A stretch of 64,000 bases of DNA from AP-15 sp963737145 (GCA_963737145.1 CAVTRO010000007.1:310001-374000); one strand, 5' to 3'; positions 1 to 8,743 are shown, numbered from the stretch's first letter. Notes: generated by a model from the letters alone, not told the origin. Program-made: numbers and translations.

Positions 1-126
1 TTTGTGAAATCGTCGCCCGTAACCTTTAGTTCCGCCCAGCAGTGGAAAGCTGGCCCAATCCCTCCGAGGAACTGCCGTACGAGAGGGGTTGTTCGCAGAG
101 GGTAATCGATAGTGGAGGAAATTCGC

Positions 127-576
127 ATGTCTAAAATCCATTTAACGGCCGCCGTCGCGGTGGCGCTTGCCGCCGCAACCCCTGCTGTGTACGCACAGAC
201 CAGCACAACCCGCCCTGCCGCGACGGCACCCGGCATTCAACCCAACGAGATGCGTGCTAGCAAGATCATTGGCAGCGCAGTCTATGACGTTCAAAATCGA
301 AAAATCGGCAGTGTGCAGGATTTGGTCCTCGATAAGGCCGGCAAAATCAATACGGTGGTCGTCGATGTTGGTTCCTTCCTCGGAATGGGAGGCAAAAACG
401 TTGCGATCCCGATCAGCGACATCAAAACCGACAACAATCGGCTGACACTCGACCGGACTAAAGAGCAGCTGCAACAGATGGCCGAATACCGCCTCGAGGA
501 TCGAACCACCGGCGCTGGGAGCTCGCCCTCTCCAACGGAGGGCGGAAAACTGGGCACGGGCTCGACCACTCGCTAG
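127..576 (+). CDS. Secreted PRC-barrel domain protein
   Basis: 149 aa. The N-terminus (MSKIHLTAAVAVALAAATPA, cleavage near VYA|Q) is a Sec signal peptide, so the protein is probably periplasmic. Residues about 40-110 form one PRC-barrel (ASKIIGSAVYDVQNRKIGSV, then a VVVDVGSFLGMGGKNVAIP stretch), a small beta-barrel fold seen in photosynthetic reaction centre H subunits, RimM and many stress-related alphaproteobacterial proteins. The tail is Gly/Ser/Thr-rich and looks disordered. The ATG at 127 is preferred over the upstream GTG at 112 because GGAGGA lies about 8 nt before it. A strong hairpin follows the gene, so it is probably transcribed apart from the encapsulin operon downstream. Molecular role unknown. 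Confidence 0.85.
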   Translation: MSKIHLTAAVAVALAAATPAVYAQTSTTRPAATAPGIQPNEMRASKIIGSAVYDVQNRKIGSVQDLVLDKAGKINTVVVDVGSFLGMGGKNVAIPISDIKTDNNRLTLDRTKEQLQQMAEYRLEDRTTGAGSSPSPTEGGKLGTGSTTR

Positions 577-592
577 GCTGCGATAGCAGCGG

Positions 593-618
593 CGGCCGGG
601 CGGTGTCCCGCCCGGCCG
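593..618 (+). terminator. GC-rich hairpin after the PRC-barrel gene
   Basis: A perfect 11-bp stem (CGGCCGGGCGG / CCGCCCGGCCG) with loop TGTC lies 17 nt after the PRC-barrel stop. The following bases (tgtgttggggg) are only weakly T-rich, so this is a terminator-like hairpin rather than a canonical intrinsic terminator. Confidence 0.5.
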
Positions 619-739
619 TGTGTTGGGGGAAGCGGTGGCGCGAGGCATCCAGCTCCGCCGCGCTGGCCGGCTATCGACGGCCTGGCCCCTTCCGTGTTGT
701 CGCGCCCAGCCTAGCCAACCCCGGGGGAAATAAAGAATC

Positions 740-1126
740 ATGTCCAGCGAGAACTTGCACGCACCCCGCGAGCGTCTTTCCCAACAGACGCTCAATCTGC
801 ATTTCGCGATTGTCTCGCTGATGGAAGAGCTCGACGCGATCGACTGGTACCGCCAACGCGCCGATGATGCCGAGGACGAGACCCTGAAGGAGTTGCTCCT
901 CCACAATATGCGCGAAGAGATGGAGCATGCCTCCATGCTGCTCGAATGGATCCGCCGGCGCGACACCGATTTCGAACGGTTTCTGAGGACATATCTTTTC
1001 ACCGAAGGCTCGATCCTGCAGGAGGAAAAAGCCGCGACCGCGGAGGGCGTCGGCAAAGCCGGGGCCGAGGCGAGCCGAAGTGGCGCCCGCACCGGCTTTA
1101 CGATCGGCTCGCTGAGGGACGCGTAG
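740..1126 (+). CDS. Encapsulated ferritin-like protein (EncFtn), encapsulin cargo
   Basis: 128 aa. Matches the EncFtn family, a half-ferritin that forms a ring-like decamer with ferroxidase activity and works only inside an encapsulin shell. By alignment from memory with Rhodospirillum rubrum EncFtn (Glu32, Glu62, His65, Trp38), the expected ligands are here as Glu30, Glu60 and His63, with Glu29 and Asp32 as secondary-site candidates and Trp36 nearby. The hallmark LRTYLFTEG follows the two helices. A low-complexity linker (Ala/Gly/Glu) leads to the C-terminal TGFTIGSLRDA, which fits the encapsulin cargo-loading peptide pattern (G-[IV]-GSL-[RK]). The shell gene starts 3 nt after the stop. Role: iron oxidation and storage in the nanocompartment. 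Confidence 0.95.
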   Translation: MSSENLHAPRERLSQQTLNLHFAIVSLMEELDAIDWYRQRADDAEDETLKELLLHNMREEMEHASMLLEWIRRRDTDFERFLRTYLFTEGSILQEEKAATAEGVGKAGAEASRSGARTGFTIGSLRDA

Positions 1127-1129
1127 CCG

Positions 1130-1978
1130 ATGGACTACCTCAATCGCGGTCAGTCGCATCTGCCGGACGCAATCTGGCGAGAAATCGACAAAGCCGCGGC
1201 CGAGGCCGCGCGTGACCAGCTCACGGGCCGGCGATTTCTCGAACTGCAAGGACCGTTCGGTGCCGGCCTCACCTCGATCGAAGCCGGCAACGACGATTAT
1301 TGCCGGCAGCCATCGGCCGACGAAGCCGGCGCCGTCATGGGGCGCGCCATTTCGGTGCCGATGCTGCGGCGAGCGTTTCGCCTCAGCGTTCGACGGATTG
1401 CAGGGTATCTCGAAAACGGTCAGCCGCTCGATCTGACACCGGCGCAGGACGCCGCCGAAGCCGTCGCCAATCGCGAGGAGGAGTTCGTCTATCGCGGCCA
1501 ACCGGATTTCCGCCTTCCCGGCCTCTTGACGCATGAAGGCCGGCAGCAGCTCGAGGGCGGCGACTGGGCGGCCGTCGAACGGGCGCTGGGTGACGTGCTC
1601 GCTGCGGTGACGCAACTCGACGATGCCGGTTATCGCGGGCCCTATGGCTTGGCGCTGGCTCCGCCGCTCTACAATGGGCTCTTCCGGCTTTATCCGGGCA
1701 CTGACGTGTCGCAGATCCAGCATCTGCGGCATCTCTGCACCCGGGGTATCTACAAGGCGCCGATCGAGGGCGGCGTGCTCGTCGATCCGCGCGTCGGCGC
1801 CCTGGTGCTGGGGCAGGATTTGCGGACGGGCTACATCGGACAGGATGGCGTGCATTACCAGCTCTACCTGACCGAGAGCATCGTATTGCGGATTGACGAC
1901 CCGCAGGCGATCTGCACGATCTCGGCGAGCTCGAGCAGCCTGCGCGCCGGCGCGACCTCGACGCCAACCCCCGGCTGA
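1130..1978 (+). CDS. Encapsulin shell protein (family 1, linocin M18/CFP29-like)
   Basis: 282 aa, within the usual 265-290 aa for family 1 encapsulins with an HK97-type fold. The N-terminus (MDYLNRGQSHLPDAIWREID) and the following GRRFLELQGPFGAGL block are typical; the N-terminal helix forms the pocket that docks the cargo peptide. The C-terminal part shows the expected E-loop/A-domain pattern ending in HYQLYLTESIVLRIDDPQA. The gene lies 3 nt after EncFtn, consistent with translational coupling and co-assembly of shell and cargo. Predicted role: icosahedral protein compartment that stores iron oxidised by EncFtn. A short Ser/Thr/Pro tail after the conserved core is probably exposed on the shell. 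Confidence 0.95.
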   Translation: MDYLNRGQSHLPDAIWREIDKAAAEAARDQLTGRRFLELQGPFGAGLTSIEAGNDDYCRQPSADEAGAVMGRAISVPMLRRAFRLSVRRIAGYLENGQPLDLTPAQDAAEAVANREEEFVYRGQPDFRLPGLLTHEGRQQLEGGDWAAVERALGDVLAAVTQLDDAGYRGPYGLALAPPLYNGLFRLYPGTDVSQIQHLRHLCTRGIYKAPIEGGVLVDPRVGALVLGQDLRTGYIGQDGVHYQLYLTESIVLRIDDPQAICTISASSSSLRAGATSTPTPG

Positions 1979-1994
1979 GTTGCGAAGGCCGATC

Positions 1995-2429
1995 ATGCGT
2001 TCGAAGTTGCTCAATGCCGATCCCCCGATCACTTATGCGGTCGTGCTCGACACCGGTGACGAGGTGATCGGCGAGCTCGGCAAATTCGTGCGGGAACAGG
2101 AAGTCGAGGCCGCCTCGCTCACTGCGATCGGCGCATTCAGCCGCGCCGTGCTCGGGTACTTCCAGTGGGAGACCAAGCAATACAAAAAGATCCCCGTCGA
2201 CGAGCAGGTCGAGGTCTTGTCATTGCTCGGCGATGTCGCGGTGGGCGACCAGGGCCCGGCCTTGCATCTCCATGCGGTTCTCGGCAAAGCCGATGGCAGC
2301 GTGGTCGGTGGCCATCTGATCGAGGCCTATGTCCGGCCGACCCTGGAAGTCATCTTGATCCAGCCGCCGAGCTATCTGCGCAAGCGCAAGGACCCCGAAA
2401 CCGGCCTCGCCCTGATCGACATTGCTTGA
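1995..2429 (+). CDS. PPC/DUF296 domain protein
   Basis: 144 aa, one PPC (DUF296) domain across the whole chain: VVLDTGDEVIGELGKFVREQ, then ALHLHAVLGKADGSVVGGHL with its conserved His residues and the EVILI strand. In plants this domain accompanies AT-hooks; bacterial stand-alone copies form trimers with a possible metal-binding His cluster and have no settled function. The start at 1995 is chosen because homology begins there; the longer frame from 1893 is Arg-rich out-of-frame encapsulin sequence. It lies 16 nt after the encapsulin stop and is probably in the same operon. Confidence 0.85.
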   Translation: MRSKLLNADPPITYAVVLDTGDEVIGELGKFVREQEVEAASLTAIGAFSRAVLGYFQWETKQYKKIPVDEQVEVLSLLGDVAVGDQGPALHLHAVLGKADGSVVGGHLIEAYVRPTLEVILIQPPSYLRKRKDPETGLALIDIA

Positions 2430-2487
2430 TAAGATTGTTCGGCTGCCGCTGGGTCCGATCGAGCCGCGGCAGCCGAAGGAGTCGGGC

Positions 2488-3156
2488 ATGGCGAAGACGC
2501 GCGGAACCGGACTGCTGATGGTGTGGACCGACATCGATCCCGAGTTCGAGGCCGAGTTCAACCATTGGTATGACGAGGAGCACTTGCCGCGCCTGCTCGA
2601 AGTGCCGGGCTTTCTCAGGGCCGGGCGCTACGTCGCGGTCAAGGGGGCGCCCAAATACCTGGCCATGTACGAGCTTGAGGACCATAACGTGCTGCGGAGC
2701 ACGGCCTACCTCGATACGGTCAAATACCAGCCCTCGCCGCAGCGGACCCGGGTCGGGACGAGCCGGATCGGCCGCAATTTTCTGCGCAACCTCTATCGGC
2801 AGATCTTTCCCGTGCATACCGACCCGATCGAGCAGACCGTCGAGATGGCGCCCTTCCTGCAGATGGGGCGGATCGATGTGTCCTCCGCGATCGAGGAAGA
2901 ATTCAACGCCTGGTACAACACCGCTTACATTCCGGGCTATCTGGCAGTGCCGGGCTGCCTGGGCGCCCGGCGGTTCGTCGCGCTCGAGGGGCAACCCAAA
3001 TACCTGACCGTCTATGAGTTCGAGCACGCCCGGGTCTCCGAGAGCGACACCTGGAGCCGCGCCCGCCTCAGCAATCCTTGGACGAGGCGGGTGCACCCCC
3101 ATTTGCGGCACGACGAGGGTTCACCCGGCGTCTATCAGCGTGTGTCCCCGAAATAG
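2488..3156 (+). CDS. Tandem dimeric alpha/beta-barrel (ferredoxin-like) protein
   Basis: 222 aa made of two similar halves. Both carry a FN-WY pattern (FEAEFNHWYDEEHLPRLLEV, about residues 15-34, and FNAWYNTAYIPGYLAVPG, about 137-154) followed by a G-x-RR/GRY and PKYL-x-x-YE motif. This is the signature of EthD/DUF4286-like dimeric alpha/beta barrels, here fused so one chain could form a pseudo-dimer. Function unknown; relatives bind or degrade small aromatic or polyketide compounds. The ATG at 2488 is favoured by AAGGAG 8 nt upstream; the longer frame from 2422 overlaps the previous gene. Possibly the last gene of the encapsulin operon. Confidence 0.7.
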   Translation: MAKTRGTGLLMVWTDIDPEFEAEFNHWYDEEHLPRLLEVPGFLRAGRYVAVKGAPKYLAMYELEDHNVLRSTAYLDTVKYQPSPQRTRVGTSRIGRNFLRNLYRQIFPVHTDPIEQTVEMAPFLQMGRIDVSSAIEEEFNAWYNTAYIPGYLAVPGCLGARRFVALEGQPKYLTVYEFEHARVSESDTWSRARLSNPWTRRVHPHLRHDEGSPGVYQRVSPK

Positions 3157-3169
3157 CAGCTGGCGGAGG

Positions 3170-4027
3170 TCAGTGCGCGCTCTGGCGGATCAGCTCGGCC
3201 CAGCGGTCGAGCGCCGGGAGGATTTCGTCACGGTTTGCCGAAGGTAGGCTTACCACCACGCGAGAGATACCCTGATCGCGATAGCGCTTCAGGCGATCCA
3301 AATTCTCCGGAACGCCCCATATGGTCACTGAAATCGACGCCGGGTTGCGCCCGGCCGCGGTTGCCATTTCCCGGAACTCCGGCAGAAACTCGGTCACATC
3401 GGCGTAGTGCGCCCGGCTCGCATTGGGGATCCAGCCGTTCCCGTAGCGGATCGCGCGGCGCGCGCTGTGCGGGAAGGCGCCGCCGACGATGACCGGCGGG
3501 TGCGGTTTTTGCACCGGTTTCGGCCAGGTCCGCATCTTCGGGACTTCAACAATCTCGCCGTGATATTCGGGCTCGGATTTGGTCCAGATCTCCTTCATTG
3601 CTTCGACCTGCTCACGCATTTTTTTGAAGCGGGTCGTGAACACGGTGCCGTGGCTCTCGATCTCGTCCTGGTTCCACCCGCCGCCGATGCCAAACAGAAA
3701 CCGGCCGGCCGAGACCTGGTCGATTGACGCGACGAGTTTCGCGGTCTGGATCGTGTCGCGCTGAATGACGAGGCACACGCCGGTCCCGATCTTCAAAGCC
3801 TTGGTCGCCATTGCCGCCGCCGTCAATGTGACGAACGGGTCCATCACGTCATAGTACTGCTTGCCGAGCTCGCCACCGCCGGCCGGCGGGGTTTTGCGCG
3901 TGCTCGGAATGTGCGAGTGCTCGGGCGCCCAGACCAACTCGAAGCCGCGCGCCTCGAGCGCCTGGCCGAGTTCGGCCGCCGTCATCGAGTAATCGGTGAA
4001 AAACATCGCCGCGCCAAAATCCATCAT
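3170..4027 (-). CDS. LLM-class (luciferase-like) F420-dependent oxidoreductase
   Basis: 285 aa, a single luciferase-like TIM barrel. Recognisable features are the N-terminal GFELVWAPEHSHIPSTRKTP, TAAAMATKALKIGTGVCLV, GRFLFGIGGGWNQDEIESHG, and PHPPVIVGGAFPHSARRAIRYG near the C-terminus, the usual layout of the TIGR03619 F420-dependent subgroup. Such enzymes use reduced F420 or FMNH2 to oxidise or reduce small organic substrates; the substrate cannot be read from sequence. It ends 14 nt from the convergent alpha/beta-barrel gene. Confidence 0.85.
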   Translation of the reverse strand: MMDFGAAMFFTDYSMTAAELGQALEARGFELVWAPEHSHIPSTRKTPPAGGGELGKQYYDVMDPFVTLTAAAMATKALKIGTGVCLVIQRDTIQTAKLVASIDQVSAGRFLFGIGGGWNQDEIESHGTVFTTRFKKMREQVEAMKEIWTKSEPEYHGEIVEVPKMRTWPKPVQKPHPPVIVGGAFPHSARRAIRYGNGWIPNASRAHYADVTEFLPEFREMATAAGRNPASISVTIWGVPENLDRLKRYRDQGISRVVVSLPSANRDEILPALDRWAELIRQSAH

Positions 4028-4120
4028 CCCTCTCCCGTACCGGTCACCGTGCGAGCTTACCCGCTATCCATCACCTCCGGCCAGCACCACCTCGCCCCGG
4101 CGTCTGGCGCCCCGCTCACG

Positions 4121-5950
4121 TCAATGGGGTCGGCCTCCGCTCAGCCGCGTGAAGCCGTCGGCGCTCCATTCTTCACTGCCGACCCCGTGGTGTACGAAGA
4201 AGAGCCCGTCGGGGTCGTATATCTTCTTTATCGACAGCAGCCGCGGATAATTCGGACCCCAATAGGCGGTCTGCCAGTGAGGCTCGAAGTAGTCGCTCTC
4301 CGCGAAATAGCAGCCTGCCCCGGCCGCCAGCCTTTTGAGCTGGCTCATCGCTTTCCCGATGTCGGCCGCGTGCCGACGATCTTCATCGATATCCGGCTGA
4401 TGACCGGGAAGGCCGGGAAAAGCCGGCGGGTCCTCGCCGGCGGTGATCGCAAGGGCAAAGGCGTTGAGCACGTCCGGGTTCATCGCCGTGTCCCTCGTGG
4501 CTGATATCGCCTCTTCCGATCCTCCGGCCAGCCCTTTCTGGAAATGCAGTTCGACCGGCCAATGCCTGCCGGCAGCAAACAAGGCGTCCGCGAGCGCGCC
4601 TCGGCGGTCCGACTGCAGCAGCGAAGCGGGCAGCCAAAGCGACTGGAACCCGGACAGAAAATGGCCCACCTCGGCCAGATTTCCCGACCAAAAGATATTG
4701 TCAGCAGGCGCCCCCGGCCGGTCATCCGACAGCACACCGCTGGGAAAGTGTTTTTTGAGAAAAACCGGGTCCCAAAGGTTGCGAGCCGGCGCTGCAATAA
4801 TCCTGGGCGTGAGCTGATAGGTAAAATCCTGCGGCGATCCGTTGACCCAATCGAAAAACGGCTGCCAGATCGTCTGGGCCTCTTGCTGGTCGAGCCCTTG
4901 GAAGAGCATCCGGATCTCGAGGCGATTGCCGAGCCGGAGCGTGACGATCTCCCCCCAGTGCGGATTAAAGAGATTGTCGGCATAGAACTCGATGAATTGA
5001 CCGATCAGCCGGCGAAAGGCGGCGTCGGAAAAGGCGTGGATCGCGGCCGAAACCGCGCCGAAGAACGACGGCAGGTCATGCGTTTTGAGGGTGAGCCGGG
5101 TGACGACGCCGAGACTGCCGCCACCGCCGCCTTTGAGCCCCCAGTAGAGGTCCGGATTGATGCAAGCATTGGCGATCCGCACCTCGCCGTCGGCGGTGAC
5201 GATCTCGGCTTCCAATAGGCTCGCCGCAGCAGTGCCGAAATTCTTCGAAAAGCTGCCAAAACCGCCCGCCTGAACCAGCCCGGCGACGCCTACCGTGCCG
5301 CATCCGCCGCCCTGCACATACCGGCCGCCTTTGGTCGTCACCTCGTTGTATGAATGCATCCAGATGGCGCCCGGCCCGAGCGTGACGGCGGGTTGGGGCG
5401 GTTGCCATGCCGCGCACCCTTGCGCCGTGAAACCGTCGTGCAACGAGATCGCGTTCATGCGCCGGGTCCAGATCAGCAGAGAATCCGGCGCATTCGATCT
5501 GCCGAGATAGCTGTGGCCGCCGCCTTTGACGACCAGCCGCAGATTATTGTCGCGCGCGAAATTGACTGCAGCGACAACGTCACCCGTCGTCTCAGCCGCC
5601 ACCGCATAGACACTGGGCTGCGATTCCCAGGCGTCTACCCAGCCCGCGCTCTGCGTCAGAGCGACGTTATCGCCGATGTAATAGGGATTCTTCAGTTCCT
5701 TGAAGAGATCGCCGCATGCCGTCCCATCTGGCGCTTCGCGGCAGACGCTCAGCGGCGAATTCAGCTTGATAAGCCGGCCGCCGACAGCCTCGTTCAGCTG
5801 TGCCCAGCTGGCCTCGTCGGGCCAGAGGGGTCCGCAGGGGCGCACGCGGCGAGCCGGCGCGCTCTCGGCCAGAGCGGCCCGCACCGGTTTGGGCAGTACC
5901 GGCAGGAACGCGAGCGCTGCAGCGCGCCTGAGCAAGCTTCTTCGGTTCAT
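4121..5950 (-). CDS. FAD-binding oxidoreductase with BBE domain, Tat-exported
   Basis: 609 aa. The N-terminus MNRRSLLRRAAALAFLPVLP is a twin-arginine type leader, so a folded flavoprotein is probably exported to the periplasm. A PCMH/FAD_binding_4 domain follows (VKGGGHSYLGRSNAPDSLLI; GGGCGTVGVAGLVQAGGFGS; GGGGGSLGVVTRLTLKTH), and the C-terminus has the berberine-bridge-enzyme motif (YWGPNYPRLLSIKKIYDPDG). The family oxidises sugars, alkaloids or alcohols with covalently bound FAD. The start at 5950 is chosen because the upstream part of the open frame is out of frame across the methyltransferase gene. Substrate unknown. Confidence 0.88.
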   Translation of the reverse strand: MNRRSLLRRAAALAFLPVLPKPVRAALAESAPARRVRPCGPLWPDEASWAQLNEAVGGRLIKLNSPLSVCREAPDGTACGDLFKELKNPYYIGDNVALTQSAGWVDAWESQPSVYAVAAETTGDVVAAVNFARDNNLRLVVKGGGHSYLGRSNAPDSLLIWTRRMNAISLHDGFTAQGCAAWQPPQPAVTLGPGAIWMHSYNEVTTKGGRYVQGGGCGTVGVAGLVQAGGFGSFSKNFGTAAASLLEAEIVTADGEVRIANACINPDLYWGLKGGGGGSLGVVTRLTLKTHDLPSFFGAVSAAIHAFSDAAFRRLIGQFIEFYADNLFNPHWGEIVTLRLGNRLEIRMLFQGLDQQEAQTIWQPFFDWVNGSPQDFTYQLTPRIIAAPARNLWDPVFLKKHFPSGVLSDDRPGAPADNIFWSGNLAEVGHFLSGFQSLWLPASLLQSDRRGALADALFAAGRHWPVELHFQKGLAGGSEEAISATRDTAMNPDVLNAFALAITAGEDPPAFPGLPGHQPDIDEDRRHAADIGKAMSQLKRLAAGAGCYFAESDYFEPHWQTAYWGPNYPRLLSIKKIYDPDGLFFVHHGVGSEEWSADGFTRLSGGRPH

Positions 5951-5961
5951 TCGCAAATATT

Positions 5962-6531
5962 TCAATAGAGCAGCGGGATCAGCGCGGCCGTCTGTTGGCG
6001 GTATTGGGCATATTCGGGGAAATTCTCGCTCATGCGCTTCTCCTCGACGTGGATTTTCCGGAGAAATCCGATCAGCGCACAGATGACCGCCAGGATCCCT
6101 CGCCACTCGCCGATCGCCGCGGCAGTGCCAATGAAAGCGAGCAGCAAGCCGGTATAGATCGGGTGGCGAACGACCCGATAAGGGCCTGTGCGCACGAGCA
6201 TGTGATCCTCTTTCACTGTGACAATGCCGCTCCAGTTGCTCCCGAGGTGAGCGCGCGCCCATACGGCAAACCCAAAGCCTGCCGCGACCATAATCGTCCC
6301 TAATACCGGAACCAGATTGCCTGCCGGCACAAACCGAGCTGACAGCATCGGTGTCAGCCATCGAGGCTTCGTCAGCAGCACGATCGCTGCGAGCAGCAGG
6401 ATCACATGCGACGCCCGCGAGCCGATGGATTCTCGCCAACGTGTCGGCTTCGTGCCGAACGAGGCGGCAATCCAGAACGCGGCCCAGACACACCACATCG
6501 CCGGAATGAGAAAGCGAAGAGAAGCAGCCAA
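5962..6531 (-). CDS. Isoprenylcysteine carboxyl methyltransferase-family membrane protein
   Basis: 189 aa with about four to five hydrophobic segments. The C-terminal signature TGPYRVVRHPIYTGLLLAFI followed by EEKRMSENFPEYAQYRQQT is that of ICMT/phospholipid methyltransferase-like integral membrane enzymes, where RHP-x-Y and the EE-pair bind S-adenosylmethionine. Bacterial members methylate unknown hydrophobic substrates. It lies 11 nt upstream of the Tat-exported FAD oxidoreductase on the same strand, so the two are probably cotranscribed. Confidence 0.85.
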   Translation of the reverse strand: MAASLRFLIPAMWCVWAAFWIAASFGTKPTRWRESIGSRASHVILLLAAIVLLTKPRWLTPMLSARFVPAGNLVPVLGTIMVAAGFGFAVWARAHLGSNWSGIVTVKEDHMLVRTGPYRVVRHPIYTGLLLAFIGTAAAIGEWRGILAVICALIGFLRKIHVEEKRMSENFPEYAQYRQQTAALIPLLY

Positions 6532-6573
6532 GGTCGCCTCAAGCCATTGAGAGAGGCGTTCTCATCAGCTCCA

Positions 6574-7235
6574 TCAGGGGCGGCAGACGAGTGGAACCTC
6601 GAATACCTCCGCGAACGTGCACCTCAGCGCCGTGTCGACCTCCTCCATGGTCGCGGCGATGCCGAGCTCGGCAAGCGAGGTCACGCCGTGCTCGGCGATC
6701 CCGCAAGGGACGATGCCGCGGTAATGCTCGAGTTCGGGGTCAACATTGAGCGCGAGGCCGTGATAGGTAACCCACTGACGCACGCGCACGCCGATCGCGG
6801 CGATCTTTTCCTCGTTCCCCGAGGGCCGCACCACCCATATGCCGACGCGGCCGTCGCGCCGTTCGCCGCGACCTCGAAGCGGGCGAGCGTCCGGATGATC
6901 CATTCCTCGAGCTGGTGCACATAGCAGCGCACATCCTGCCCGCGCCGGCGCAGATCCAGCATGACATAGGCGATCCGCTGGCCGGGCCCGTGATAGGTAT
7001 AGCGGCCGCCGCGGCCGGTGCGATGCACCGGCAGGCGGCCCGGCTCGAGCAGCTCCTCGTCGCGCGCGCTGGTCCCGGCGGTGTAGAGCGGCGGATGCTC
7101 GAGCAGCCAGACGAGCTCGGCAGCCGCCCCGGCACGGATCGCCGCGACGCGCCCCTCCATTTCCTCGACCGCGGCGGCATATTCCACCGGCGTTTCGCTG
7201 ACCCGCCACTCGATCCCGCCCGGCTGCATCACCAT
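6574..7235 (-). pseudogene. lipB: lipB, octanoyl-ACP:protein octanoyltransferase, one frameshift
   Basis: LipB moves octanoate from acyl carrier protein to lipoyl domains. The N-terminal half (start MVMQPGGIEW at 7235, EHPPLYTAGTSARDEELLEP, GGRYTYHGPGQRIAYVMLDL) is in one frame. The C-terminal half (GRVGIWVVRPSGNEEKIAAI with the catalytic-type Lys, GIVPCGIAEHGVTSLAELGI with the catalytic Cys) is in another. The switch lies at about 6861-6872, in a GC-rich stretch encoding FEV-AA/GERRDG. The total length of 662 nt equals a 220-aa LipB minus one base, so a single missing base explains it. All catalytic motifs survive, so sequencing error is more likely than decay. Confidence 0.85.
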
Positions 7236-7297
7236 CTCAAGGGTCCATGCGGCTTGATATAGTGGGCCGGATTTGCTAATCACGCCGGCCCTGCCGT

Positions 7298-7384
7298 GCG
7301 GTCGTGGCGGAATTGGTAGACGCGCAGCGTTGAGGTCGCTGTGGGGGAAACTCCGTGGAAGTTCGAGTCTTCTCGACCGCACCA
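7298..7384 (+). tRNA. tRNA-Leu (anticodon GAG)
   Basis: The acceptor stem GCGGTCG/CGACCGC pairs 7298-7304 with 7374-7380. Discriminator A and an encoded CCA end at 7384. The anticodon arm is CAGCG-TTGAGGT-CGCTG with anticodon GAG at 7332-7334. A long variable arm (GTGGGGGAAACTCCGT region) and the T-arm GTTCGAGTC fit a class II tRNA. It reads CUC and CUU leucine codons. Confidence 0.95.
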
Positions 7385-7399
7385 GCCGCAGCCGTCACC

Positions 7400-7469
7400 G
7401 AGATTGCTTCGTCGCTGCGCTCCTCGCAATGACACCCTCGGCGCCAGTGCGAGCGTATGAAGCAATCTC
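7400..7469. repeat. REP-like palindromic element, family A
   Basis: Inverted repeat with outer arms GAGATTGCTT and AAGCAATCTC, and an inner CTCGCAATGACA / GTGCGAGCGT pair. The same family occurs at 8675, 29672 and 51257. This copy ends 1 nt before the ATG of the isovaleryl-CoA dehydrogenase gene, leaving no recognisable Shine-Dalgarno there. Confidence 0.75.
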
Positions 7470-7470
7470 G

Positions 7471-8656
7471 ATGAGAGAGTCTGATGCAGAACACGCGGCT
7501 TCGTCCCTCGATTTTGATCTCGGCCCGGAGATCGACATGCTGCGGACTACGGTGCGCGGCTTTGCCGAGGACCGGGTCGCGCCGCTCGCCGCCGAGATCG
7601 ACCGGACCGACCGCTTCCCGATCGAGCTGTGGCCCGAAATGGGCGCGCTCGGGCTGCACGGCATCACGGTCGAGGAGGAATATGGCGGCGCCGGAATGGG
7701 CTATCTCGCGCATTGCGTCGCGATGGAGGAGGTCAGCCGCGGCTCCGCCTCGGTCGGCCTCTCCTACGGCGCGCACTCGAACCTCTGCGTCAACCAGATC
7801 CGGCGCAACGGCACCGAAGCGCAAAAGCGCAAGTATCTGCCGAAGCTGATTTCGGGCGAGCATGTCGGCGCGTTGGCGATGAGCGAGCCGGGCGCCGGCT
7901 CGGATGTCGTCTCGATGCGGCTGCGCGCCGACAAGAAGGGCGACCGCTATATCCTGAACGGCAGCAAGCTGTGGATCACCAACGGCCATTACGCCGACAC
8001 CCTGGTGGTCTACGCCAAGACCCGGCCCGATGCCGGGCCGCGCGGCATCACCGCCTTTCTGATCGAAAAGGGGTTCAAGGGGTTCCGGCCGGCGCAGAAG
8101 CTCGACAAGTTGGGCATGCGCGGCTCGCCGACCTCGGAGCTGGTGTTCGAGGATTGCGAAGTGCCGGCCGAGAACGTGCTCGGCGCGGTCGACGAGGGCG
8201 TGCAGGTGCTGATGAGCGGGCTCGATTACGAGCGCGCCGTGTTGGCGGCGGGGCCGCTCGGCATCATGCAGGCCTGCCTCGACGTCGTGATCCCCTACAT
8301 TCACGACCGCAAGCAGTTCGGCCAGCCGATCGGCGAGTTCCAGCTGATCCAGGGCAAGATCGCCGACATGTACACGACGATGAACGCCTGCAAATCCTAC
8401 GTCTACGCGGTGGCGAAAGCCTGCGACCGCGGGCAGACGACGCGCAAGGACGCCGCGGGCGCGATCCTCTACGCCGCCGAGAAGGCGACGGCGATCGCGC
8501 TCGACGCGGTGCAGATCCTCGGCGGCAACGGCTACATCAACGACTACCCGACCGGGCAGGCTGCTGCGCGACGCCAAGCTCTACGAGATCGGCGCCGGCA
8601 CCTCCGAGATCCGCCGCATGCTGATCGGCCGCGAAATCTTCACCGAGACCGCGTGA
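7471..8656 (+). pseudogene. ivd: Isovaleryl-CoA dehydrogenase, C-terminal frameshift
   Basis: Acyl-CoA dehydrogenase that oxidises isovaleryl-CoA to 3-methylcrotonyl-CoA in leucine breakdown. Clear motifs: LAMSEPGAGSDVVSMRLRA, YILNGSKLWITNGHYADTLV, LDYERAVLAAGPLGIMQA with the catalytic-type Glu, and QILGGNGYINDYPTG. After YPTG the frame runs off. One extra G in the GGG at 8554-8556 shifts GRLLRDAKLYEIGAGTSEIR into another frame, which ends at 8656 as TSEIRRMLIGREIFTETA. Without that base the gene encodes 394 aa, the normal length. The FAD and substrate residues are otherwise intact, so this is probably a sequence error. The start codon abuts a REP-like palindrome. Confidence 0.88.
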
Positions 8657-8674
8657 GATGACCCACTCTCGCGC

Positions 8675-8743
8675 GAGATTGCTTCGTCGCTCCGCTCTCG
8701 CAATGACACGCAGGTGCGTCATTGCGAGCGTAGCGAAGCAATC
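8675..8743. repeat. REP-like palindromic element, family A
   Basis: Long inverted repeat between ivd and ridA. The left arm ATTGCTTCGTCGCTCCGCTC plus CGCAATGAC pairs with GTCATTGCG plus AGCGTAGCGAAGCAAT across a short ACGCAGGTGC centre. It could fold into a stable RNA hairpin and may stabilise or terminate the ivd transcript. Confidence 0.8.

Noticed and set aside
5951..6496. N-terminal extension of the FAD oxidoreductase giving a 791-residue fusion
   Set aside because: This part is out of frame across the methyltransferase gene on the same strand; the Tat leader at 5950 marks the real start.
7276..8577. 433-residue open frame antisense to ivd
   Set aside because: No recognisable domain; it includes translated REP and tRNA sequence and is a high-GC shadow of ivd.
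6574..8656. Programmed ribosomal frameshifting in lipB and ivd
   Set aside because: No slippery heptamer with a downstream structure was seen, and these families are not known to use it; single-base error explains both.
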